Shown one piece after another: positions 32,317 through 43,400 of a DNA stretch of 64,000 bases. Each line of letters opens with the position of its first letter. Position 1 is the stretch's first letter. The stretch lies in assembly GCA_021613375.1 (NCBI GenBank), contig CM038714.1, positions 41,877,623 to 41,941,622 on the forward strand, given 5' to 3'. The notes beneath the pieces were generated by a model. The model saw only the letters and a list, made by a program, of their open reading frames with translations, was not told the DNA's origin and did not search any database. The translations under genes were made by a program, and so were the position numbers. Source of the DNA: Megaleporinus macrocephalus (Eukaryota; Chordata; Actinopteri; Characiformes; Anostomidae).

Positions 32317-33592
32317 TGTCACGTCCTGTCCTGTTCCGAGCCTGTCTGTCTCTTGCCCTGTGTCACATGTCTGTGCATCTGTCCCATGTGCTCTTGTTTA
32401 CGTTGTCCTCTCAAGTCCGCCTGGTCTTTGTTTACCTTTCAGTCATGTGCTCCATGTCTCCGCCCTCCACCTGTCTCACGTTATGTTCACCAGGTGTCCT
32501 GTGTTTGGTGTCTCGTGTGTTTGTATAAAGCCTCCGCTCTCTGTCCCTTCTTTGTCAGTTATTGTGTATGGATGTAGTGTTTGTGCATGAGTGTCTGATA
32601 AGATGTAGTGATGGCCAGATGAAGCCTGTTGAAGCTACAGCATCATCCTGATGCAGAGCAGTGCTGCAGCCCTAGTTTGTTGATTTGTAGGTCAAGTTAG
32701 TTGATTTGTAGGTCAAGTATTGACTTTTGCCTGAATTTGCATTTGGGCATCTGTTTTAGGCTAACAGCATAATGTCATTCTGAGTTTGTTTTTAGGGACC
32801 TCCTAGAATGTTGATCTTGACACATTCAGCGGGGTCCAAAAGGTAAATTAGTCCCAGACCACCCCCCAAGATCTTTTGTGGAATTTTAATCATCTGATTT
32901 ATTGTAATTTGGGTTTGTGCAGAAACATCAGCACATTTGAAAACTAGACTTCCAAAACCTTAAACCATAAACTCTCACTTTTCCTCACTCGAGTAGATAA
33001 ATCTCTGATGATTTTCAACATGATCTCAAAAACAGTTTAACAGCTTTTAAAGCTTTCCTTCCAAATGGTTCAAAAAAGGTTCATTACTGGAAGCTTCATG
33101 TGCACACGAACCACCCTGTTGGCCAAAACCTTTGTCATTTCAACTATTTGCGATGGCCTCTTGCAACGTTGTTAGCACGGAAACTAGTATATACATAAAA
33201 CATCTTAATTTTATTTTCTGTGGTTCATTTGTTCATCTGATCTGTGTGGGTAATAGAGGTCTACCAGTATGTTTTCAATAAGTAAATAAATCCAATAGGA
33301 CGTGAGATATTGATGTTAAAACTGTTGCAGTGGTTTTATGAGGTGAGACAGTGATTGTGGGGTGATGATGACTTTAATTTTTATTAAGAAACAATAAATT
33401 AAGCCAATACTCGAACCACGTCCTGAGCCAGTGAGGCTTCAGACATCATCATTGACGTCACTCGCCCTTAACAACACAAGCGCTGAAGCATCGGTATCAT
33501 TTGCCCATCTTTAATAAGATGTTTCGTTGTTTTTAATAAAACCCACGAATGGATTGAACGCCTAGACCTTCAGGTGGGGCTCAAATGTTACA
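32317..33592 (+). mobile_element. Probable solo LTR split by a hAT-type element
   Basis: The segment starts TGTCACGTCCTGTCC and, once the inserted hAT element (32606-33513 plus its duplication) is removed, ends AATGTTACA, giving TGT...ACA ends and about 360 bp. Within it are a TATAAA-like box (TTGTATAAAGCC at about 32521) and a polyadenylation hexamer (AATAAA at about 33534), in the order expected for an LTR of fish Ty3/gypsy type. The flanks are CTAAT and CCAAT, a near-match for a 5 bp duplication. No internal retroelement region is attached on either side. Confidence 0.6.
32606..33513. mobile_element. hAT-type non-autonomous transposon with 8 bp target duplication
   Basis: The ends are TAGTGATGGCCA (left) and the reverse complement of TAAAGATGGGCA (right), a 12 bp imperfect terminal inverted repeat. 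The flanks carry an exact 8 bp duplication, ATAAGATG (32598-32605 and 33514-33521). An 8 bp duplication is the signature of hAT elements. The 908 bp interior has no transposase. Its part 32645-33015 is repeated at 35426-35798. Confidence 0.8.
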
Positions 33593-33633
33593 CCAATGAA
33601 GTGATAAGGAAGTGATGTATGAACTAAAAACAC

Positions 33634-35400
33634 ATGGTCTATTCAGAGTGTATGAAAAATATTTACAGTTTATTTTTGAAGAAAGTGCTCATTATAAAAG
33701 CATGCTCAAACAGAATATTGCTATGCAAGACATCACAGTATGATTTCATATTGAGGACGATATCAGTCTTCTTAAAGTCACACCACTGCCCCAGCAATGC
33801 ATTCAACCCAACATTTTTATAATAACAAAATAATGCCAAATATTCAAACTTATTCACTGAACACTGAACTAATATACAGTTTATGGCTGTCCTGATTGTG
33901 CAATTGGACAATAAAACATATACATTATACATTATACATAAATTGTGTTAGTTATGTAAATGACAAACAAGGTGTACACAGATAATTATGTTTGTAAGAT
34001 TGTCCACAAGGGGGAGCTATCAGCACTCATATTACTTGTGTATGTGCCACTGAAAGAGAGGAAACCCACACCAGTAGGATGGATGCACATATTTTTGTGA
34101 AAACACATACTTCATGTATATACATATATTTGTAGTTATACATTTCATATATATACACCATTAGTTAAAACTGAGATCCCACTGTAAAAACAAAAAAATG
34201 TATGTATTTAAACTTTAAATATTTACATGGATTGTATTATGATCTATTTAAACCCAAGGCATTCGTTACAAGTTTAATTGATACCATAATTTATAGGGTA
34301 CCTGCTATTGACAGGTGTCCTAAATCCCAGTCTCTAAAAGAGCAGCGGAAAATGTTAGATATCTTAAGTTTAATTTTTTAATTATGTTCCATGTTTTCAT
34401 TTTAGTACCAAAACATAAAATAGTCTAATACATACTCATGGCAAAAGTAGCAAGTGGTATACAGTATATGACCAAATACGCCAAAGTTATCCGTATGACA
34501 TACTGCTCCAACTCTGGTACGCAGCCAGCGCTAATTCCTTGATGCATTTCAAAAAGCAAGGTAATTCATTTTATGAGAATGTAACCAGTGATGGAACCAC
34601 CCAACCCCAAATTCAGTTTTTATAGGGACAAAAAATGTATAATAGGTTTTGCTGCTTGCGCTCATCAGTGCAATGCTGAAGCCCTATTGACTTACCTAAC
34701 GCACTGCACAGATAATGTGGTTTAAACAGTAACTTACTAAAACAGCATCGTTTTTAAGGCTCATGTTTGGAGTCATATTGCTTATAATTTAGTAAAACTA
34801 GCTCATAGTATCAAATATAATATACTATATATAACTATAATGGGGCGGGGGTGCTGATGCTAGCTGCAATGGCAACAAAATGTTTGGTTTAACAACTCTT
34901 CTTCTGAAAATGCTCGTGCCTGGTATGGCATATGCTCTTTCTCTTGTTTTGTTTACGGTTTGAGAAACACTTCAAACTTTCCACCAAACTCTTGTGAAAT
35001 TAGACAATTTTTTAGATCTACAATAGTCTGTGGTTCTGAGAATTCCTGCCCAGCAAACACACAACGTTATCACAAATAATGTTGCTTTACTGTTTTATGA
35101 TTACCTGTTGGCATTTTAGTAAAATTCTATGGAGTTCTATGCAGATATATTGGAACGTATGGAGAATTTTAGGAGGTTGTAACAACATACTAACAATGTT
35201 GCCAGTACGTGCTTACAACTTTGTCAGATAATGTCAAATTACATTTTAATGTTTCAACAACGAATAACTTGTGGAGTCCTCGTCATGCAGGCAGCAAAAC
35301 AGTCCATTGTAACAGCGCTGTCACAACATTGTCGCAATGTAACTGTTTTTCAGGGTGGACATAGTTACAGGTGTTAGGCTAACTAGTTGAAGGATCAACT
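33634..35400. other. AT-rich intergenic interval
   Basis: No gene recognised. A CTCF-like core, CCACAAGGGGGAG, is at 34004-34016. The stretch 35040-35350 has repeated ACAACGTT / ACAACATTGTCGCAATG words suggestive of an old repeat. The longest open frames on both strands overlap each other and look random. Confidence 0.45.
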
Positions 35401-35425
35401 GGTGGAACCATTTGGCTACAACCCC

Positions 35426-35798
35426 ATCCTGATGCAGAGCAGTGCTGCAGCTCTAGGTTGTTGATTTGTCGGTCAAGTTAGTTGATTTGTAGGTCAAGTA
35501 TTGACTTTTGCCTGAATTTGCATTTGGGCATTTGTTTTAGGCTAACAGTATAATGTCCCTCTAAGTTTGTTTTTAGGGACCTCCCAGAATTTTTATTTTG
35601 ACACATTCAGTGGGGTCCAAAAGGTTAGTTAGTCCCAGACCCCCTAAGATCTTTTGTGGAATTTTAATCATCTGATTTATTGTAATTTGGATTGGTGCAG
35701 AAACATCAGCACATTTAAAAAATAAGCTTCCAAAACCTTAAACCATAAATATAAACTCTCACTTTTCTCACTCCAGTGGATAAATCTCTGATGATTTT
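35426..35798. repeat. Partial second copy of the hAT-type element interior
   Basis: About 373 bp that is highly similar (over 90 percent by eye) to 32645-33015 in the same orientation. It starts at ATCCTGATGCAGAGCAGTGC and ends at CTCTGATGATTTT. The terminal repeats are missing. Confidence 0.85.
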
Positions 35799-36076
35799 AT
35801 CTTAGCTCTCATGATTTAGTAAAGAAATCAGTTTAACAGATTTCTTTACTAAATTCAGCAAATAGAGCATTGGGGTTTTAAGGATTTTGTTGAGTATCAG
35901 ATGCACATCTATTCAGTCTAAACACCTCAGAGATTAACATAAGCATTACAGTGGAGCCCATTAATACTTATCTGTGCTGGCAACAAGAAAATGAAGATAG
36001 ATATTACCACAATGGGCAGACAACATTTCTGTAAAATGTGTATACAATTAAATAACTGTACAAAAAATTAAATATA

Positions 36077-36082
36077 TTTAAT
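36077..36082 (-). terminator. Candidate polyadenylation signal of lactbl1
   Basis: ATTAAA on the minus strand, about 385 bases after the stop codon. No AATAAA was seen nearer. Tentative. Confidence 0.25.
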
Positions 36083-36463
36083 ATTTACATTTGGAAACAC
36101 TGAGAAATAAGGTGTATAAGACAGTCAACAGGGTACCGTGGAGCAGAGTAGTGAGGGAGCTCCATCCAATGCCTTCAGGATGATGAAAACTAACTGTAAG
36201 TGCCTAGCTTATTCTCTTGTGGCTGAATACAATGAGAGGCAAACATCTAGTGTAAAGCTTTGAAGAGTAGAGATAACAAAAGGTGACAAAAAAAGAGATG
36301 ACAAATTTCTTGTTATACTTCATTTTAAAAGAAATGAAAAGCCGATGTCTGGCAAGTGAACACCTTAAATATGAGCTACATATCTATTATATTAAAATAT
36401 TAATTGTAAGTTTTCAGTTCTTTTAGGCTCTTTTCCTGCACAGTGTCCAGTTTTTTTTAGACC

Positions 36464-37442
36464 TCAGTTAGAAAATGTGGGCCGTTGAGCTATTCGGACC
36501 ACGTTGTAAGTGTTTAGGCCTGGAGCGTCAAAACCAGGGGAGACTCCTCGTTTGTCGAACACATAGAAATTAAACAGCTGCCCATCCTGGGCTTCTAAGG
36601 AGACGGAAGCTGAGCCTACATGTAAGACACAGGGGTATTCTTTCTCAAACACAACCCGGAAGACTCGATCCACCAGGTAGTTCAACTTTATGGTCCGATA
36701 TCTTTCAGGAATAAGGTCTTCGATTTGAGGGCCAAACTGCTGCATGATGAGGACTCCACCTGGCCCTGCTTTGATCTCATAGTAGGTGATGTTGCCATAT
36801 GTGTAGAACCCCACGTATGGTGTAGAATTTGGTGGAGGAACAAGAACCCTCTTGGCATCCCTGAAAGCTCTCTCCATGGCCGGAATGATGTATGAATAAG
36901 CCTTGGTCACTATGTCCTGGTTCTGAGGCCTGGTTCCAGCCATCAAAACGACCAAGCCAAGCTTGAGGCGGGGAACCAATGAGAAAGTGGCAGAATAGCC
37001 ATCCAGATCACCATCTTTGCGGATCATCTCATAGCCAAGCTGCTCGTTGACCTCCCATGGTGTTCCTGTGCGGTTCGCAAAATAGTCCTTATCGCAGCGG
37101 AACAGAGGGGTTAGCATTATCTTCAGCGTGTCTGGTTCCAGAAGCTTCCGGTGATAAGCTCCCAAAAGAGTCATAGCCAGCTTGGCCAGGTCAGCTGCCG
37201 TGGAGAACATCTGACCTGAGGGACGATACCAGCCAAGGTCGTAAAGTGGTGCAGGCTGCCCGCTGACGTAAACGCCAACGGCCATCTGACCCTGAACGCT
37301 GGTGGTGATGTCGAAACCTGTGTCCTCCATTCCCAGCCGGTCCAGGATGTTGTCGGAGATCCAGCGCTGGTAATTCACTCTTGCCACTCGCTCAGCCAGG
37401 ACATGAGCCAACAAGGAGAAAGCCAAGTTGCTGTAGTGACAT
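36464..37442 (-). CDS. lactbl1: lactbl1 coding exon 6 (last)
   Basis: The acceptor TTTCCTAAG precedes A37442, which completes a Lys codon begun in exon 5. The exon gives [20 protein letters not shown], so the YxN motif lies at its start. It encodes about 325 residues: the rest of the beta-lactamase domain ([34 protein letters not shown]) and a C-terminal beta-rich extension ([15 protein letters not shown]). It stops at 36464-36466. The frame extends upstream of the first in-frame Met-like codon, as expected for an internal exon. Confidence 0.9.
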
Positions 37443-40400
37443 CTTAGGAAACAAAATAGATTTGAGAAGGAGCATCAGCTTTAAGTTTTTGGAAATGGCA
37501 AAAATATTATATTAATGTTCAAGACATTAACCCTCAAGGCATATCTACCATTACAGAGACAGTTATTTCTGATTGTAGCATTGAAACAAGAGAAATCAAA
37601 CAGAATGTAAATGTATGTAGTTCTAGTTCTAGGTAGTACAACAAAATAACATTAATAACTGTAAGGTGCAGACTTCTACCTATTCCACTTCACCAAGATT
37701 AATAGCTAATCAAGAGAAGTTAAGTACCTGGTAACTTTACAGGAGAAGGAAAAATCTTTGTCGCTTTATCTTTATTGCAAGTCAGTGTAATGAGTTTTTT
37801 TCAAGTAATTTCTATTCAATTAAAAAGAAATGTCAATATGACAATAATGACAATAATAAAATACTTGGCAGTCCGTTGGCTGTGCAAATCCCTGTATTAT
37901 AAAAAAAAGACTCTTAAATGGGACCTATTATGCTTTTGTATGTTTTTTGCTTTTCCTTCATTTTTTTTGTACTCATAAATTCATTATTGAATAATTTGTT
38001 TTGGCATATTTTAATATGACTGCTCATGCAATAATACACATACAGACAATGATAAAATCTGCCAAACTGACAAATTGCTAAGCATTTTGGCTTTACTCTT
38101 AAAAAGTCTATATACCCTTCAGTCAGAACAAAATACCTTTTCAGTTTTTGACATATTTTAAAAATTGTATGTTGTGTGTATAGCAAACACTACCACTTAA
38201 AAGTGTGGGATCACTGATTTAATTCATGAAAATCCATAATGTGTATAAGGTGCTGCTTATACTCAAATTTTCTTATTTCTTACAAGTAAACTGAGTTTTA
38301 GGTGATTTGATGATATCTGAGAAATCTCTACAGCATTACAAATTAACTGACATCCACAATGAATCATATTTAAAAACCAAACTTTGCTAATTAAACTGCT
38401 ATTTATAGTATTTCTGTGACAAAATATTTTCTATAAATGGCTGTGCAAATCTGTGTATTATAAAAAAAGAGTCTTAAAGGGGACCTATTTTGCTTTTGTT
38501 TGTTTTTTTACTTTTTCTTCAGTGTGTATTGTAAACGGTTCGCAAAGTTTTAAATCCCAAAGTACGTGCCGGAGAAACCACTTTTCTCAGCTGCCTAAGA
38601 CATCTTGATGGAATTCCAGCATGATGATAACATCTTGTAACACAATCCTTACTGGACACCTGTAGAAGCAGAACTTGTAGCAGGATGCTGCTAGCACTTT
38701 CAACTGCTCTGGTGGTTGACCACTCAGAACAGAGTGGGCGAGCTGACCAATCAGAGTGCAATGTGCCCACTGGGGGGCGGGGCTTTAAGACACAGTAGTT
38801 CTAACAGAAAGTTTCAGACAAAGGGTAAATGCAAATTACAGTATGAGTAAAAAAATAATAATAATGTTTTGGGAAAAAAAAACATGAACATTTATTCAAA
38901 TGACATTAACATTGAACATGAACATAATACTGCGAGCAGTTAAGATCTTAAACCAATTAAATTGCCATTATACAATATTAAATGCTTTCCAAATGGGAGT
39001 GCCCCATCAAACTCAGATTCAGAGCATTTTACAAGCAGAACATAAGCATGTACTAAATGAGAAAATCAACATGATTACTTTTCTTAATGTTCTAAATTAT
39101 GTTAAAATCATGCTTTTTCAAAATAGTAACTTATTATGGCAAATAATCACATATAAAGAAAATAAGTTTGTCATTTATTACAAACGTCATTCAGTCTTAA
39201 CTGATCTGACATAAACAACTAGGGGTTCTACTGCACTGGTTATAAAATTAAATATGAAGTAACACCTGTGTTGATTTGCATGGACGTTCTTGGCCACCCT
39301 CTCCTATGTTCAAAGACTGTCAGTAATTAGCACCTCTTTTATCAAATTCGCCCTTAATAAATATTTACAGGCAGCATGCTCCGGTCATTTTCATTAAGGT
39401 TCTGTAGCTCCATTTCTTTTTCTTACCTAACATAAGCCATTCATCTCACATTGTCAGTTAACAAGATACAGTGCTTAAACTTGAATTTGATAATAATCAT
39501 ATGTATTTTCACTACAAGTGATTATAAAAAAGTTCAAATGTACCATCTACATGTAGTTTCTTTACTATGCTCAAAGACATACTTTGTTCCTGGATCCGCC
39601 ACCAGCACGTCATCCTGTAGAAGATTAATGGCAGCTTGAGTCTTGCCTTTCCACAGCAGGTTAGTGGCCCGAAGTCTTCTTGGTAAACCTACAGGGGCCC
39701 ATAGTATTGTAAGAAATGAATTGCAGGTTATAGAGGTGGTCCAGTGTGTCAATAGTAAAATACAGTGATTATCTTGTACGAGCTATGTTGCTTATTACAT
39801 CTCGAAGAAAAGCAATGCTTGGATTGTAATGACTGATGATTATAATGATTGAAATTCTAATCTACAGAAAGTCAGAGTGGGTTTAAACTAACGCCATATA
39901 CCTTCTACCAGCTACTGACTGTGAACAAAAAGCCAAAAAGCTCTTAAAAATGGATTAAGACAGTGATGCATTACTGCCACATGGGTAATCATAAATTCAT
40001 TACTGAATAATTTGTTTTGGCATATTTTAATGTGACTGCTCATGCAATAATACGCATACAAACAATGATAAAATCTGACAGACAAATTGCCAAGCATTTT
40101 GGCTTTACTCTTGATATTCCATGAACAAAAAAAAATCTAACTTATTAGTTAAAAACACTTTTTTTTGTTATGTCAGGTTTAAATGGTTTGACAGGAACTA
40201 CTATGTACTATGTAGTTCTGCAATTACAGACTGTAGTCCATTTGCTTCACAACATACTTTTTACCTGTTCTGTGGTGGTCCTGTGAGGTGTCCTGACCAC
40301 TGAAGAACAGGGTTAAGATGGATAACAAAGTATGCAGAGAAACAAATAGACGACAGTCTGTAAGTGTAGAACTGATCAAATGAAAAATGAGTGTAGATGC

Positions 40401-43400
40401 AAGAAAGAGTACCTAATGAAGTGGTTGCTGGGTATGTATATAAATATGCGTATGCATTCATATATACATTGGGAAGAAAGTTGCCAAGGAGTGTATACAT
40501 AAAGAATATTAATATTTCATCCATTTATTTTAGTCATTCTTCCACACGCATACCCAACCCAGCAGCTATTTCTGCTAAACTGTTAGACGCAGAGGCATCA
40601 AGCATCTGCCTGTGACGTAAATTGTGTTTTCACAGCTTTTTATGGTGTAAATAGATGTGTTATAAACGTAAATGTTTCCTCAGACAGAGAGAAAAAGCCA
40701 CCACTGTATAAACTGTAGGACCTACCAGAGAGTTGGCTGGCCATTCTCCGCAGAGTGACGGAAGATGAGCGGATCTGGACCTCGCCACTGTCCAGAAAGA
40801 TCAGGCCATCGGTGACGTACTTCAGCTCCGAGTCCTTGCCCTTGCCAAGCGGGTTTTTGATGGTGAAATTCTCCACATACTTCTCCAAGGGATCATCCAG
40901 TGAGGCCACTTTGCCATCCTCCCACAGCCGATAGAGCATCAGAGTGGGGAAAATCTTGGACACGCTAGCAATCCTACACAGACCATAAAGCAAGAATGTG
41001 CAATTTATCTATTAAAATTCATAGACTGAACTCTTTACTGTAGGCCATATTCAATAGGCCCATATTGAACATTCTTATTTTTTTCTCTCCTGATGTCCAC
41101 TAAGCAGCTATAGATTGAATGGGCAGTCCTATGTAAATGGGCATCATAGCCATGATGTTTTTGCTTGTTTTGGTAGAGAGACTATATAAACTTGAGTATT
41201 TAATGTATGATATGAAACTTGTTTGCAATGTTTACATCAATCTGCCATATCAAACATGCATGAGGAATTTGGTTCTGAATGACATGGTGCCCTTAAAACT
41301 TGAAGATTTATGATAACAGCACTTCGCCTCTTTTACTTTGGTTCATCTGAGGTATGTACCATTAGTGGAGATTGACACGTGGAATTTCTCTTGGACATGG
41401 TTTGCTTCCTCAAAGGCAGAACCGTTTAAAACCGATTTAAGGCTCCTTTGTGATATTGGTCCTTCTGCTGTCATATTCTAACAATGGAGTACTCTTAACA
41501 CTGCAGCAAGCAGGGGATTTGCTAATCAAATGTGAGACAAGACTTCAGGGTTGACAGGCTCACTCAAGGTGAGTTAAATGGCAGGCAGAAAAACGGTTGA
41601 CTTGTTGAAAGTGCTGAAAGGACACAAAAAGTGACAGACAATGGCTTGAGGGTACAGCTAACTTTTCTGCTGTCACCATTAACATTGTCTACCTGTCGCT
41701 CATTTGATTGTTATGGACTGCAGGTTTGATGTGTCCATGATTCACGCCAGAAGAAAAAAGCAACTGACAAAAGCTCTGAAAGATTATTGTTATAATAAAC
41801 TACTGAAACTAAGAAACAAAACATCATGGCTATGATGCACATTTGCATAGGACTGCCCATTCAGTCTATAGCTGCTTAGTGGACATCAGGAGAGGAAAAT
41901 AGAAGAATATAAGGAGCATTAACAAATCTTTGGAAGGTTGTTGCAACAAAGTGAATTGCTGACATCATAAATAGCATTAATATTACTCCATAAGTTTGCT
42001 ACAATGTACAAAGTTAGTTGTTGAAGTTGTAGACCTCTGCAAGGTTCTTACAATGTGCAGAGTAAACTATGGACATTAGTAGCTGTCTGCAAGGTTTCTA
42101 CAGTGCACCGAGTGAAAGATGAGCATTAGCAGACCTCTGCAATGTTCTTACAATGTACAGAGTAAATGGTGAGCATTAGCAGACCTCTGCAAGGTTTCTA
42201 CAGTGCAGCGAGTGAAAGATGAGCATTAGCAGACCTCTGCAATGTTCTTACAATGTACAGAGTAAATGGTGAGCATTAGCAGACCTCTGCAAGGTTTCTA
42301 CAGTGCAGCGAGTGAAAGATGAGCATTAGCAGACCTCTGCAATGTTCTTACAATGTACAGAGTGAATGGTGAGTATTAGCAGACTTCTGCAATGTTCTTA
42401 CAATGTACAGAGTAAATGGTGAGCATTAGCAGACCTCTGCAATGTTCTTACAATGTACAGAGTAAATGGTGAGCATTAGCAGACCTCTGCAATGTTCCTA
42501 CAATGTACAGAGTGAATGGTGAGCATTAGCAGACTTCTACAGGGTTCCTACAATATACAGAGTGAATGGTGAGTATTAGCAGACCTCTGCAAGGTTCCTA
42601 CAGCGTACAGAGTGAATGGCCAGCATTAGCAGACCTCTACAGGGTTCCTACAATGTACAGAGTGAATGGTGAGCATTAGCAGACCTCTACAGGGTTCCTA
42701 CAATGTACAGAGTGAATGGTGAGCATTAGCAGACTTCTACAGGGTTCCTACAATGTACAGAGTGAATGGTCAGCATTAGCAGACTTCTACAGGGTTCCTA
42801 CAATGTACAGAGTGAATGGTGAGCATTAGCAGACCTCTACAGGGTTCCTACAATGTACAGAGTGAATGGTGAGCATTAGCAGACATCTACAGGGTTCCAA
42901 CAATGTACAGAGTGAATGGTGAGCATTAGCAGACTTCTACAGGGTTCCTACAATGTACAGAGTGAATGGTGAGTATTAGCAGACTTCTACAGGGTTCCTA
43001 CAATGTACAGAGTGAATGGTGAGTATTAGCAGACATCTACAGGGTTCCTACAATGTACAGAGTGAATGGTGAGCATTAGCAGACTTCTACAGGGTTCCTA
43101 CAATGTACAGAGTGAATGGTCAGCATTAGCAGACCTCTGCAAGGTTCCTACAATGTACAGAGTGAATGGTCAGCATTAGCAGACCTCTGCAAGGTTCCTA
43201 CAATGTACAGAGTGAATGGTGAGCATTAGCAGACCTCTGCAAGGTTCCTACAATGTACAGAGTGAATAGTTGAAGCTGAGAATAGCATTAGCAAAACTCT
43301 ACATGGCTGCTAGGAGTACAGCATTAGCATGTTAGCATTAGGAAACCTCTGTAGCCTTGCAAAGAGGACAGCAAAGATCAGGCAACATCTGGATTAGCCT

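Noticed and set aside
32316..32590. Three overlapping Cys/Ser-rich + strand open frames
   Set aside because: They overlap in different frames inside the presumed LTR and have low-complexity CT-rich composition.
42030..43268. CRISPR-like array of regular 50 bp spacing
   Set aside because: The whole unit repeats, with no unique spacers between conserved repeats, no cas genes and a vertebrate intronic setting. It is a minisatellite.
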